From Nocardioides alkalitolerans DSM 16699 (GTDB lineage: Bacteria; Actinomycetota; Actinomycetes; Propionibacteriales; Nocardioidaceae), in contig NZ_AUFN01000011.1 of NCBI RefSeq assembly GCF_000426525.1, forward strand, positions 496,001-560,000: a stretch of 64,000 nucleotides of DNA, written 5' to 3'. The position numbers and the translations under genes were made by a program. Below are positions 34,607 through 43,305 of this stretch, in pieces (positions within the stretch are counted from its first letter, which is position 1; every line of letters starts with the position of its first letter). Below the pieces are notes generated by a model that saw nothing but the letters and a program-made list of their open reading frames with translations, was not told where the DNA came from and made no database searches.

Positions 34607-35665
34607 GTGGGCATCGCCGGGGGCATCGACCGCTTCCAGCGGCGTTTTCCGCCGGTGTCGATCCCGCTCGCCGTCATCTACAAGTACGGCGACGACCAGG
34701 GCAACTACCTCGCGGCGATCATCTCGTTCTACGCCTTCCTCGGCATCTTCCCGCTGCTGCTCCTCGCGACCTCGATCCTCGGCTTCTTCCTCCAGGGCAG
34801 CCCGGGCCTGCAGGACCAGGTGCTCAACTCCGCGCTCAGCAACTTCCCGATCATCGGCGACCAGCTGGGCCGGCCCGAGGGCCTCGAGGGCTCCACCGGC
34901 GCGATCGTGGTCGGGTCGCTCGCCGCCCTGTACGGCGCGATGGGCCTCGGCCTGGCCGTCCAGAACGCGCTGCACACGGCGTGGTCGGTGCCGCGCAACA
35001 GCCGCCCGAACCCCTTCCTCCTGCGGCTCAAGAGCCTGTTCCTGCTGCTCGTCGCGGGGGTGGCCGTCCTGGCGGTCAGCGCCGTGTCGGTGATCGGCAA
35101 CAACACCGAGCTCTTCGGCCGCTTCGACGGGCTGGGCCGGCTCTTCATCAGCTCGGGCACCGTGCTGGTCACCGCGATCGTGCTCACCTACCTCTTCCGG
35201 ATGGCGGCGGGACGCCGACACCGGTTCTGGTCGGCGGCGCCCGGCGCGATCGTCGTCGCCCTGCTGTGGCACTCGCTGCAGTACATCGGTGCGCTCTACG
35301 TCGTGCGGGTGCTCGGGTCGACGTCGTCGATGAACCAGACGTTCGGGCTCGTCCTCGGCCTCATGGGCCTCATCTACCTCGCCTCGATGATGGTCGTGCT
35401 CGGCATCGAGGTGAACGTCGTGATGATGCGCAAGCTCTACCCCCGTGCTCTCCTCACCCCGTTCACGGACGCGGTCGACCTCACCGAGGCTGACAAGCGC
35501 GCCTACATCGGCTACGCCCGCGCCCAGCGGCACAAGGGCTTCCAGGAGGTCACGGTGAGCTTCGAGAAGCTCGACGCGCCCGAGCTGGCGCCGGACACCG
35601 AGCTGCAGCCCGACCCCGGTCTCTACGGCCCCGGCGTCGTACCGCCCGTGCGCCCCGCCAAGTGA
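34607..35665 (+). CDS. YihY/BrkB family membrane protein
   Basis: A 352-residue protein with six hydrophobic segments in the order typical of the YihY (formerly RNase BN-like) family, including GNYLAAIISFYAFLGIFPLLLL and the ALLWHSLQYIGALYVV segment. The last 60 residues are a soluble tail rich in Pro and Glu. Function is unknown; early annotation as ribonuclease BN was wrong. The GTG at 34607 is favoured by its promoter; upstream codons in frame lie inside the TauE/SafE gene. Confidence 0.88.
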   Translation: MGIAGGIDRFQRRFPPVSIPLAVIYKYGDDQGNYLAAIISFYAFLGIFPLLLLATSILGFFLQGSPGLQDQVLNSALSNFPIIGDQLGRPEGLEGSTGAIVVGSLAALYGAMGLGLAVQNALHTAWSVPRNSRPNPFLLRLKSLFLLLVAGVAVLAVSAVSVIGNNTELFGRFDGLGRLFISSGTVLVTAIVLTYLFRMAAGRRHRFWSAAPGAIVVALLWHSLQYIGALYVVRVLGSTSSMNQTFGLVLGLMGLIYLASMMVVLGIEVNVVMMRKLYPRALLTPFTDAVDLTEADKRAYIGYARAQRHKGFQEVTVSFEKLDAPELAPDTELQPDPGLYGPGVVPPVRPAK

Positions 35666-35672
35666 CCACCCG

Positions 35673-36314
35673 ATGAGTGCCGGGGCGACGGACTTCTACC
35701 TCGTGCCCGCGGCCGACGGCGCGGTCGAGATCGAGGTGCGGCGCTCCCGCTTCCTCGCCACCGTCGCGCGGGTCGACGACGAGGCGGGCGCGCGGGCGCT
35801 GACCGAGCGCCTGCGCCGCGCGCACTGGGACGCCGGCCACCACTGCACGGCCCACCGACTCGGTCCCGAGGGCGCCCTGCAGCGCTCCAGCGACGACGGC
35901 GAGCCCTCCGGGACGGCCGGTGCGCCGATGCTCGAGGTGCTCCGGGGGCGGGAGGTCTCCGACGTGGCCGTGGTGGTGACGCGGTGGTTCGGGGGCGTGC
36001 TCCTCGGCGCGGGCGGCCTGGTGCGGGCGTACGGCGACGCGGTGCGCGCGGTGCTCGACGAGGTCGGCACGCGGCAGCGCCGGCGGGTGGCCGAGCTCGA
36101 CCTGGAGGTCGACCACGCCGGCGCCGGCCGCCTCGAGAGCGACCTGCGCTCGCGCGGGGTCGTCGTGGTCGACGTGGCGTACGGCGCCCGCGTCACCCTG
36201 CGGGTCGGGGTGCCGCCGGCCGACACCGACGGGTTCAGCGCACTGCTCGCGTCGCTGACCGCCGGCGCCGTGACGGCCCGGCCGGTCGGCGAGGTCTGGG
36301 TGGACGCGGGCTGA
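35673..36314 (+). CDS. YigZ/IMPACT family protein
   Basis: A 213-residue protein of the UPF0029 family. The signature HHCTAHRLGPEGALQRSSDDGEPSGTAGAPML (read here as short pieces HHCTAHR and DDGEPSGTAG) and VVVTRWFGGVLLGAGGLVRAY are intact. The C-terminal half is the DUF1949 ferredoxin-like domain. Eukaryotic IMPACT regulates translation stress; the bacterial role is not established. It starts 7 bases after the YihY gene. Confidence 0.92.
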   Translation: MSAGATDFYLVPAADGAVEIEVRRSRFLATVARVDDEAGARALTERLRRAHWDAGHHCTAHRLGPEGALQRSSDDGEPSGTAGAPMLEVLRGREVSDVAVVVTRWFGGVLLGAGGLVRAYGDAVRAVLDEVGTRQRRRVAELDLEVDHAGAGRLESDLRSRGVVVVDVAYGARVTLRVGVPPADTDGFSALLASLTAGAVTARPVGEVWVDAG

Positions 36315-36327
36315 GCCGTCCTCCGCG

Positions 36328-36735
36328 TCAGGCCAGGTCGCCGTCGACGTAGACCCAGCGCCGGCCGCGGCGCTCGAACCGGCTCGTCTCCGCCATCACG
36401 CCCGGCCCGCCGGGGCCGTCGTGGTGGGCCCGGAAGGCGACCACCCCCACGGTGTCGTCCGGTCCTCCGGCGTCGGTGCGCACGATCTCCAGCCCCGTCC
36501 AGGTCGTCCGGGGGTCGGGGTCGACGTCGTCCGGCCGGGTGCGGGGGTGCCAGGTGCGGAAGAGGTGGTCGGCTCCCGTGCGACCGCCGACGGCGTACGC
36601 GGCGTAGCGCGACCGCATCAGCTCCTCCGCGGTACCCGCCTGCGCGGCCCCGCGGTGCAGGCGACCGCAGCAGGCGTCGTACGTGCGGCCGGTGCCGCAG
36701 GGGCACCCGGTGGGGTCGAACGGCGTCGCGGGCAC
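36328..36735 (-). CDS. YchJ family protein with SEC-C zinc motif
   Basis: A 135-residue protein. The N-terminal SEC-C-type motif CPCGTGRTYDACCG binds zinc in relatives. The YchJ core contains RSRYAAYAVG and a FHTWHP-like FRTWHPRTRP. Function is unknown. The start is a GTG at 36735 with a leaderless-type promoter. Only 13 bases separate its stop from that of the convergent YigZ gene. Confidence 0.9.
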   Translation of the reverse strand: MPATPFDPTGCPCGTGRTYDACCGRLHRGAAQAGTAEELMRSRYAAYAVGGRTGADHLFRTWHPRTRPDDVDPDPRTTWTGLEIVRTDAGGPDDTVGVVAFRAHHDGPGGPGVMAETSRFERRGRRWVYVDGDLA

Positions 36736-36741
36736 GCCGGG

Positions 36742-36747
36742 AGCCTA
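36742..36747 (-). promoter_or_regulatory. Leaderless-type -10 box of the YchJ gene
   Basis: TAGGCT on the minus strand, 6 bases before the GTG at 36735. Confidence 0.6.
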
Positions 36748-36823
36748 GGGGCTCGGAGGGCGCCCCGGGCGGTGAGACCACGGTCTCGCCCCCGCGGGTA
36801 GCGCGCTCGCGCCGGATCCGCCG

Positions 36824-36857
36824 TACTGTGGGCCGCACTTTGGTTGTGTTGCGCAAC
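36824..36857 (+). promoter_or_regulatory. Candidate promoter and operator of the MFS efflux gene
   Basis: TACTGT (36824-36829) may be a -10 box. Just downstream is a perfect 10-bp palindrome, GTTGCGCAAC (36848-36857), within a T/G-rich stretch like a MarR- or TetR-type operator. Another imperfect inverted repeat lies at 36771-36790. Confidence 0.4.
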
Positions 36858-36886
36858 TGATCTGGGCGTGAGGACGTGGAGCAGGC

Positions 36887-38383
36887 GTGAGTGGACGGGT
36901 GACGACGAGCAGGACCGAGCACGCTCACGAGGTGCTGCCCGCCGCCCCGCCCCGCAAGGGCTCCCTCCCCGTCACCTACGCCGTCCTCACCGTCGCGGTC
37001 TCCGCGTTCACGCTCCTGCAGTCGATGGTCGTGCCGGTGCTGGCGACCATCGCCGACGAGCTGGAGACCGACCAGGCGACGGTGACGTGGGTGCTGACGG
37101 CGTACCTGCTGTCGGCCGCGATCTGCACGCCGCTGGTCGGCCGCATCGGTGACGTCGTCGGCAAGCAGCGGATGCTCGTCTTCACCCTCGTCGCCCTGTC
37201 GGTCGGCTCGATGATGGCGGCGCTGTCGCCGAGCGTCGGCTGGCTGATCGCCGCGCGCGTCATCCAAGGCGTCGGCGGCGGCGTGCTGCCGCTGGCGTTC
37301 GGCATCATCCGCGACGAGTTCGCCGAGCGGCACCGGGGCACGGCGCTGAGCGTCGTCGCGTCGCTGGCCTCCGTCGGGTTCGGCGTGGGCATCGTGGTCT
37401 CGGGCCCGATCGTCGGGTCGCTGGGCTACGCCTGGCTCTTCTGGCTCCCGATGATCGCCACCGGTCTCGCGGCCGTGGCGGCGTGGCGCCTCATCCCGCC
37501 GTCGCCGCTGGCGGAGGCGACCAAGCTGCCGCTCGTGCCCGCCCTGCTCCTCGCGGCCTGGCTCGTCGCGCTCCTGCTCGGCATCAGCCGCGGCAACGAG
37601 TGGGGCTGGGCCTCGCCGCAGGTGATCGCCCTCCTCACCACGGCGGCCGTGCTGGCGGTCGTCTGGATGCTCGTGGAGACCCGCGTGCCCGTGCCGATGA
37701 TCGACATGGCGATGATGCGCCACCGCGGCGTGTGGACCTCGAACCTCGTCGGGGCGTGCGTGGGGTTCGGCATGTACTCCTCGCTCGGCTTCCTGCCCCA
37801 GTTCCTGCAGGCTCCCCCGGAGGCGGGCTACGGCTTCGGGGCCACCGTCACCGAGTCGGGCCACTTCATCCTGCCGTCGGCCGGCGCGAGCTTCCTCATG
37901 GGCTTCGTCGCGGGCTGGCTGGTGCACAAGCTCGGCGCGCGCTACGTGATCGCGGCCGGCTGCGGCATCGTGGCCGTCTCGTTCTTCGCGATCGCGTTCT
38001 GGCACTCCGAGCCGTGGCAGATCTACGCGTGGATGACGCTGCAGGGCGTCGGCAACGGCGTCGTGTTCTCGAGCCTCGCGGGCGTCGTGATCGCGTCGGT
38101 GAGCCCGTCGCAGACCGGTGTCGCCGGGGGCATGAACATGAACATCCGCACCATCGGCGGCTCGATCGGCACGGCCGTCATGGCGGGCATCGTCACCAGC
38201 CACATCGCGGCCTCGGGCCTGCCGGACGAGCGCGGCTACGTCATCGGCTTCGTGATGATCGCGGTCGCGATGGTGGTCGCCACCCTCGTCGCGTTCCGGA
38301 TCCCGAACCTCCACGACGCGGTCCAGGAGGCGCCCGACCCCGAGCGGGCCCGGCTGGCCGGGCGGATGCCCGCGCGGCTGTGA
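36887..38383 (+). CDS. MFS drug efflux transporter, DHA2 type
   Basis: A 498-residue protein with about 14 hydrophobic segments, as in the EmrB/QacA (DHA2) group. Motif A-like GRIGDVVGKQRML lies between helices 2 and 3, and a motif C-like GVGIVVSGPIVG in helix 5. Substrates cannot be deduced. The GTG at 36887 has GGAGCAGG upstream. No regulator gene adjoins it, but the palindrome before it suggests repression. Confidence 0.9.
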   Translation: MSGRVTTSRTEHAHEVLPAAPPRKGSLPVTYAVLTVAVSAFTLLQSMVVPVLATIADELETDQATVTWVLTAYLLSAAICTPLVGRIGDVVGKQRMLVFTLVALSVGSMMAALSPSVGWLIAARVIQGVGGGVLPLAFGIIRDEFAERHRGTALSVVASLASVGFGVGIVVSGPIVGSLGYAWLFWLPMIATGLAAVAAWRLIPPSPLAEATKLPLVPALLLAAWLVALLLGISRGNEWGWASPQVIALLTTAAVLAVVWMLVETRVPVPMIDMAMMRHRGVWTSNLVGACVGFGMYSSLGFLPQFLQAPPEAGYGFGATVTESGHFILPSAGASFLMGFVAGWLVHKLGARYVIAAGCGIVAVSFFAIAFWHSEPWQIYAWMTLQGVGNGVVFSSLAGVVIASVSPSQTGVAGGMNMNIRTIGGSIGTAVMAGIVTSHIAASGLPDERGYVIGFVMIAVAMVVATLVAFRIPNLHDAVQEAPDPERARLAGRMPARL

Positions 38384-38394
38384 CCGGGCTCGGC

Positions 38395-38400
38395 TAGCGT
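38395..38400 (+). promoter_or_regulatory. Leaderless-type -10 box of the DinB-like gene
   Basis: TAGCGT, 7 bases before the GTG at 38408. Confidence 0.55.
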
Positions 38401-38407
38401 CCCGGGC

Positions 38408-38968
38408 GTGACCGCGCCCGACACCACCCCGTCGTACGACGCCGACCCCCGCAGCGAACCTCCCCTGGCCGGCGACGAGACGGCGACGCTGCGGGCGTTC
38501 CTCGACTACCACCGCGACACCCTGCGGATGAAGGTCGGCGGGCTCGACGCGGCGCAGCTCGCCCGCACGCTGCCCCCGAGCGACCTCACGCTCGCCGGGC
38601 TGCTCAAGCACGTCACGTGGGTCGAGGACCACTGGTTCTCCCACGTGCTCCTCGACGAGGGGTACGCCGGCCCGTGGGGCGAGATCGACGTCCGCACGCA
38701 CCCGGACTGGGAGCTGCGGAGCGCGGTCGACGACTCCCCGTCGTACCTGCGGGAGCTCTTCGACGAGGTCGTCGCACGCTCCGACGCCGTCACCGACCGG
38801 CTGCTCGCGACGCCGGAGGGCCTGGACACCCTCAGCCGACGCGGGGACGGCCGCGGCGAGCGGTTCAACCTGCGGTGGGTGCTGGTGCACCTGGTCGAGG
38901 AGTACGCCCGGCACAACGGGCACGCAGACCTGATCCGCCAGGCCGTCGACGGGAGCGTGGGGGAGTAA
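38408..38968 (+). CDS. DinB/DUF664 family protein
   Basis: A 186-residue four-helix-bundle protein. Metal-ligand histidines typical of the family are visible in LLKHVTWVEDHW and in VHLVEEYARHNGHADLIRQ near the end. Relatives include mycothiol-dependent isomerases and transferases, which fits an actinobacterium with mca, but the reaction is unknown. It has its own leaderless-type promoter 25 bases after the MFS gene. Confidence 0.87.
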   Translation: MTAPDTTPSYDADPRSEPPLAGDETATLRAFLDYHRDTLRMKVGGLDAAQLARTLPPSDLTLAGLLKHVTWVEDHWFSHVLLDEGYAGPWGEIDVRTHPDWELRSAVDDSPSYLRELFDEVVARSDAVTDRLLATPEGLDTLSRRGDGRGERFNLRWVLVHLVEEYARHNGHADLIRQAVDGSVGE

Positions 38969-39005
38969 GGGGGCCTCGTCGGGGGAGTCCCTTGCGGTGC
39001 GGGTC

Positions 39006-39011
39006 TAGCGT
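39006..39011 (+). promoter_or_regulatory. Leaderless-type -10 box of the MoxR-like ATPase gene
   Basis: TAGCGT, 6 bases before the GTG at 39018. Confidence 0.6.
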
Positions 39012-39017
39012 GGACGC

Positions 39018-40439
39018 GTGACGTCCACGCGCAGCACACCTCCCGCGATCCACACCCTCGGCGACCTGCGGGCCGCCGGCCACCAGCCCCGGACCGTCAA
39101 GGCCGAGATCCGCGCCAACCTGCTCGCCCGGCTCGCCGCCGGCGACGACCCCTGGCCGGGCCTCCACGGCCTCGAGGACACGGTGCTCCCGCAGCTCGAG
39201 CGCGCCCTCATCGCCGGCCACGACATCGTGCTGCTCGGCGAGCGCGGCCAGGGCAAGACCCGCCTCCTGCGCACCCTCGTCGGCCTGCTCGACGAGTGGT
39301 CGCCCGTCATCGAGGGCTCCGAGCTGGGCGAGGACCCGCTCGAGCCCGTCACCGCCGCCTCCCGCCGGCGCGCGGCCGAGCTCGGTGACGACCTCCCGGT
39401 CGCCTGGCGCCACCGCGACGAGCGGTACGCCGAGAAGCTCGCCACCCCCGACACCTCGGTGGCTGACCTCATCGGCGACGTCGACCCGATGAAGGTGGCC
39501 GAGGGTCGCTCGCTCGGCGACGCGGAGACCATCCACTTCGGCCTCGTGCCGCGCAGCCACCGCGGCATCGTCGCGATCAACGAGCTGCCCGACCTCGCCG
39601 AGCGCATCCAGGTCGCGATGCTCAACGTGATGGAGGAGCGCGACGTCCAGATCCGCGGCTACGTCGTGCGGCTCGACCTCGACGTGCTCGTGGTCGCCTC
39701 GGCCAACCCGGAGGACTACACGAACCGCGGCCGCATCATCACGCCGCTCAAGGACCGCTTCGGGGCGGAGATCCGCACCCACTACCCGACCGAGCTCGAC
39801 GACGAGATCGCCGTGATCCGCCAGGAGGCGGACCTCGTCGCCGAGGTGCCCGACTTCCTCGTCGAGATCCTCGCCCGCTTCACCCGCGCGCTGCGCGAGT
39901 CGTCGGCGGTCGACCAGCGCTCCGGCGTCTCCGCCCGCTTCGCGATCGCCGGCGCCGAGACGATCGCGGCGGCCGCCCTGCACCGTGCGACCCGCCAGGG
40001 CGAGCCCGAGGCCGTGGCCCGCGTCGTCGACCTTGAGACCGCGGTCGACGTGTTGGGCGGCAAGGTCGAGTTCGAGTCGGGCGAGGAGGGGCGCGAGCGG
40101 GCCGTGCTCGACCACCTGCTGCGCACCTCGACCGCCGAGACCGTGCGTCGCCACCTGCGCGGTCTGGACCTCGCCGCGCTCGTCGCGGCCCTCGAGGAGG
40201 GCGGCAGCGTCACCACGGGCGAGCAGGTCACCGCCGCGGCGCTGCTCGACGGGCTGCCGGCCCTGCCGCCGAGCGAGGCGGGGGAGTCGGACCTCTACGA
40301 CCAGATCGGTGCGCGCCTGGGCGCGACGTCGGTGGGCACGCGGGCCAGTGCCGTCGAGCTGGCGCTCGAGGGGCTGTTCCTCGCGCGCAAGGTCGGCAAA
40401 GAAAGCGACACGGGCGTCACGACGTACGGGATCGACTAG
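39018..40439 (+). CDS. MoxR/magnesium-chelatase-like AAA+ ATPase
   Basis: A 473-residue AAA+ protein. Walker A GERGQGKT is at residues 74-81; the sensor and arginine-finger region includes VVASANPEDYTNRGRIITPLKDRFG. An inserted segment between Walker A and B (about 100-160) and a helical C-terminal domain are present. Such ATPases act with a vWA protein as a chaperone that inserts cofactors or remodels a partner. The partner gene follows two bases later. No chelatase pathway genes are nearby, so a role in tetrapyrrole synthesis is unlikely. Confidence 0.9.
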   Translation: MTSTRSTPPAIHTLGDLRAAGHQPRTVKAEIRANLLARLAAGDDPWPGLHGLEDTVLPQLERALIAGHDIVLLGERGQGKTRLLRTLVGLLDEWSPVIEGSELGEDPLEPVTAASRRRAAELGDDLPVAWRHRDERYAEKLATPDTSVADLIGDVDPMKVAEGRSLGDAETIHFGLVPRSHRGIVAINELPDLAERIQVAMLNVMEERDVQIRGYVVRLDLDVLVVASANPEDYTNRGRIITPLKDRFGAEIRTHYPTELDDEIAVIRQEADLVAEVPDFLVEILARFTRALRESSAVDQRSGVSARFAIAGAETIAAAALHRATRQGEPEAVARVVDLETAVDVLGGKVEFESGEEGRERAVLDHLLRTSTAETVRRHLRGLDLAALVAALEEGGSVTTGEQVTAAALLDGLPALPPSEAGESDLYDQIGARLGATSVGTRASAVELALEGLFLARKVGKESDTGVTTYGID

Positions 40440-40441
40440 AG

Positions 40442-42481
40442 ATGGCACGCGGATCGCGCTACCAGCGGTACGACGGCGGGCCCGACCCGCTCGCCCCGCC
40501 CGTCGACCTCGCCGCGGCGCTCGACGCCATCGGCGAGGACGTCATGGCCGGCTACTCGCCCGAGCGTGCGATGCGGGAGTACCTGCGCCGCGGCAGCGAC
40601 GGCCAGCGCGGCCTGGACGACCTCGCACGGCGGGTCGCGGAGAAGCGCCGCGAGCTGCTGTCGAAGCACAACCTCGACGGCACGCTCGCGGAGATCCGGG
40701 AGCTGCTCGACCGGGCGGTCCTCGCCGAGCGCGGCCAGCTCGCGCGGGACGTGACGATGGACGACGGCGACCGCGCGCTCGCCGAGATGCAGCTCGACAA
40801 CCTCTCGCCCTCGACGGCGGCCGCCGTGAGCGAGCTCGCGTCGTACGAGTGGCGCTCGAGCGAGGCGCGGGCGGCGTACGACGAGATCAAGGACCTGCTC
40901 GGCCGCGAGCTGCTCGACCAGCGGTTCGCCGGGATGAAGCAGGCCCTCGAGGGCGCGACCGACGAGGACCGCGCAGCGATCAGCGAGATGCTGACGGACC
41001 TCAACGACCTGCTCGAGGCCCACGGCCGCGGGGAGGACGTGGGGGAGCAGTTCGACGAGTTCATGGCGAAGCACGGCGAGTTCTTCCCGGAGAACCCGAG
41101 CAACGTCGACGAGCTGCTCGACGCGATGGCGGCCCGGTCGGCTGCCGCCCAGCGGATGATGAACTCGATGAGCGCCGAGCAGCGCGCCGAGCTGATGGCC
41201 CTCTCGGGCCAGGCGTTCGGCTCCCCGGAGCTGATGGAGCAGCTCGGCCGGCTCGACAGCCAGCTGCAGTCGCTGCGGCCGGGGGAGGACTGGGGCGGCT
41301 CGGAGGACTTCGGCGGGTCGGAGGGCCTCGGGCTCGGCGACGGCACGGGGGCGCTGCAGGACTTGGCGGACCTCGACGCGCTCGCCGAGCAGCTCGCACA
41401 GTCCCACAACGGCGCGCGCATGGACGACGTCGACCTCGACAAGCTGGCCCGCCAGCTCGGCGACGACGCCGCCGTCGACGCGCGGACGCTCGCGGAGCTG
41501 GAGAAGGCGCTGCGGGGATCGGGCTACCTCAAGCGCGGCTCGGACGGGCAGCTGCGGCTCTCGCCCCAGGCGATGCGGCAGCTCGGCAAGTCCCTGCTGC
41601 GCGACGTGTCGCAGCGGTTGTCGGGCCGTCAGGGCCAGCGCGAGCTGCGGGCCGGGGGAGGCTCGTCGGACGCCACGGGCGGCACCCGCGAGTGGGCCTT
41701 CGGCGACACCGAGCCGTGGGACCTGCCGCGCACGGTGCTCAACGCGGTGCAGCGGGAGGCTGGCGCCGGCCCCCGGAGCGGACCGGCCGTGCGGCTGCAG
41801 ATCAGCGACGTCGAGGTGATCGAGTCGGAGCAGCGCACGCAGGCCGCGGTGGCGCTGCTCGTCGACACGTCGTTCTCGATGGCGATGGACGGCCGGTGGG
41901 TGCCGATGAAGCGCACCGCGCTCGCCCTGCACCAGCTCATCTCGACGCGCTTCCGCGGCGACCGGCTCGAGCTGATCAGCTTTGGCCGCTACGCCGAGAC
42001 GATGGACATCGAGCAGCTCACCGGGCTCGACGCGATGTGGCAGAAGGGCACGAACCTGCACCACGGGCTGCTCCTGGCCCAGCGGCACTTCAAGCGTCAC
42101 CCCGGCATGCAGCCGGTGCTGCTCGTGGTCACCGACGGCGAGCCGACGGCCCACCTGGAGCCGGGCGGCGACGTCTGGTTCGAGTACCCGCCGCACCCGC
42201 TCACGGTGGCGCGCACGGTGACCGAGCTCGACGCGACCACGCGGCTGGGGGCCCAGACCACCTTCTTCCGGCTCGGCGAGGATCCCGGGCTCGCCCGCTT
42301 CCTCGACCAGCTCGCGAAGCGGGCCGACGGGCGCGTGGTGGCCCCCGAGCTCGACGACCTCGGCGCCGCCGTCGTCGGGTCGTACCTCGGCGGACGGTCG
42401 GCCGGGTCGCCGTACGGCGGGTCGGGCGGCGGGCCCGGGGACCTCGGGGGCTGGGGCGACCGCGGGTTCTGGGTGGGCTGA
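40442..42481 (+). CDS. vWA domain protein, partner of the MoxR-like ATPase
   Basis: A 679-residue protein. The first 450 residues are helical and charged. The C-terminal von Willebrand factor A domain begins near residue 465; its metal site DTSFS is at 475-479, with further MIDAS residues in the TDGEPT segment. A Gly-rich tail ends the protein. There is no signal peptide, so it is cytoplasmic. It forms a two-gene operon with the ATPase, starting two bases after its stop. Confidence 0.9.
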   Translation: MARGSRYQRYDGGPDPLAPPVDLAAALDAIGEDVMAGYSPERAMREYLRRGSDGQRGLDDLARRVAEKRRELLSKHNLDGTLAEIRELLDRAVLAERGQLARDVTMDDGDRALAEMQLDNLSPSTAAAVSELASYEWRSSEARAAYDEIKDLLGRELLDQRFAGMKQALEGATDEDRAAISEMLTDLNDLLEAHGRGEDVGEQFDEFMAKHGEFFPENPSNVDELLDAMAARSAAAQRMMNSMSAEQRAELMALSGQAFGSPELMEQLGRLDSQLQSLRPGEDWGGSEDFGGSEGLGLGDGTGALQDLADLDALAEQLAQSHNGARMDDVDLDKLARQLGDDAAVDARTLAELEKALRGSGYLKRGSDGQLRLSPQAMRQLGKSLLRDVSQRLSGRQGQRELRAGGGSSDATGGTREWAFGDTEPWDLPRTVLNAVQREAGAGPRSGPAVRLQISDVEVIESEQRTQAAVALLVDTSFSMAMDGRWVPMKRTALALHQLISTRFRGDRLELISFGRYAETMDIEQLTGLDAMWQKGTNLHHGLLLAQRHFKRHPGMQPVLLVVTDGEPTAHLEPGGDVWFEYPPHPLTVARTVTELDATTRLGAQTTFFRLGEDPGLARFLDQLAKRADGRVVAPELDDLGAAVVGSYLGGRSAGSPYGGSGGGPGDLGGWGDRGFWVG

Positions 42482-42586
42482 GCCCGCCGCCACCCGGTCC
42501 GGTGCGCCCGGTCCGGCGGGATGTCGTCGGGGGTTGGCGGCGGTGCGGGTGTCGGTGGGGTGGTGACGTCCGCGAGGCTGGTGGGC

Positions 42587-43219
42587 GTGAAGATCGCCAT
42601 CCTGCTGTACGACGACGTCGAGGTGCTCGACGCGTGTGGTCCCTACGAGGTGTTCACGACGGCGACGCGGGTCGCCGTACGACGCGGTGACGCCACCCCG
42701 GAGGACCCGCTGTTCGAGGTGGTGACCGTGGCCGCGGACGCCTCCCGCCCCGTGCGGGCGCGCGCCGGGCTGCGGCTCGGGGTCGACGTCGCGCTCGCCG
42801 ACACGCCCCCGCTCGATCTGCTGCTCGTGCCCGGGGGTGTCACCGATGCGGTCGAGGCCGATGCCACCGTCGTCGACTGGGTGCGCGAGCGCGCGGAGGA
42901 GACACCGCTGGTGGGGTCGGTGTGCACCGGCGCGTTCGTGCTCGCGGAGGCCGGTGTGATCGTCGACCAGACCGTGACCACCCACTGGGAGGACGTGCCC
43001 GACCTCCGCCGCCGGTGGCCCGACCTCGACGTCGTCGAGGACCGTCGCTGGGTGCGCGCCGACGCCACCACCGGCTCGGGCGCCGTCTTCACGTCGGCCG
43101 GCATCTCCGCCGGCATCGACCTCGCGCTCCACCTCGTCGAGGTCGTCGGCGGTCGCGACCTGGCCGAGGCCACCGCGCGGCAGATGGACTACGCCTGGCA
43201 GGAGACCGCGACGGCCTGA
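42587..43219 (+). CDS. DJ-1/PfpI family protein (class I glutamine amidotransferase-like)
   Basis: A 210-residue protein with a nucleophile elbow VGSVCTGAFVLAEAG, cysteine at residue 113, and a following TTHWEDVPDL histidine, as in the AraC-type and PfpI-like branch of the DJ-1 superfamily. Members include isonitrile hydratases, chaperone-like proteins and proteases, so the activity is open. The GTG at 42587 gives the family start (KIAILLYDDVEVLDACGPYE). Open codons upstream to 42521 are low in complexity and unlikely to be translated. Confidence 0.85.
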   Translation: MKIAILLYDDVEVLDACGPYEVFTTATRVAVRRGDATPEDPLFEVVTVAADASRPVRARAGLRLGVDVALADTPPLDLLLVPGGVTDAVEADATVVDWVRERAEETPLVGSVCTGAFVLAEAGVIVDQTVTTHWEDVPDLRRRWPDLDVVEDRRWVRADATTGSGAVFTSAGISAGIDLALHLVEVVGGRDLAEATARQMDYAWQETATA

Positions 43220-43234
43220 GGCGGTCCCAGCCGT

Positions 43235-43292
43235 GTGGCACCTCGTGGGATCCGGGTGATCCGGTGCCACGTGGTGACACCAGATCACCCGG
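43235..43292. terminator. Two interlocking inverted repeats between convergent genes
   Basis: An 8-bp repeat (43235-43242 with 43263-43270) and a 10-bp repeat (43252-43261 with 43283-43292). The left arm of the second lies in the loop of the first. Both are perfect. They can form alternative hairpins or a pseudoknot; the likely role is termination between the DJ-1 gene and the leftward genes. Confidence 0.5.
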
Positions 43293-43305
43293 CTCCGGCG
43301 TGGAG

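Noticed and set aside
34607..35665. Ribonuclease BN annotation for the YihY-family protein
   Set aside because: It is an integral membrane protein without metallo-beta-lactamase motifs; the RNase BN label is a historic error.
35696..38923. Open frame of over 1000 codons on the minus strand covering the YigZ, YchJ and MFS region
   Set aside because: The translation is His/Arg/Asp-rich and low in complexity, and it crosses several genes in both orientations.
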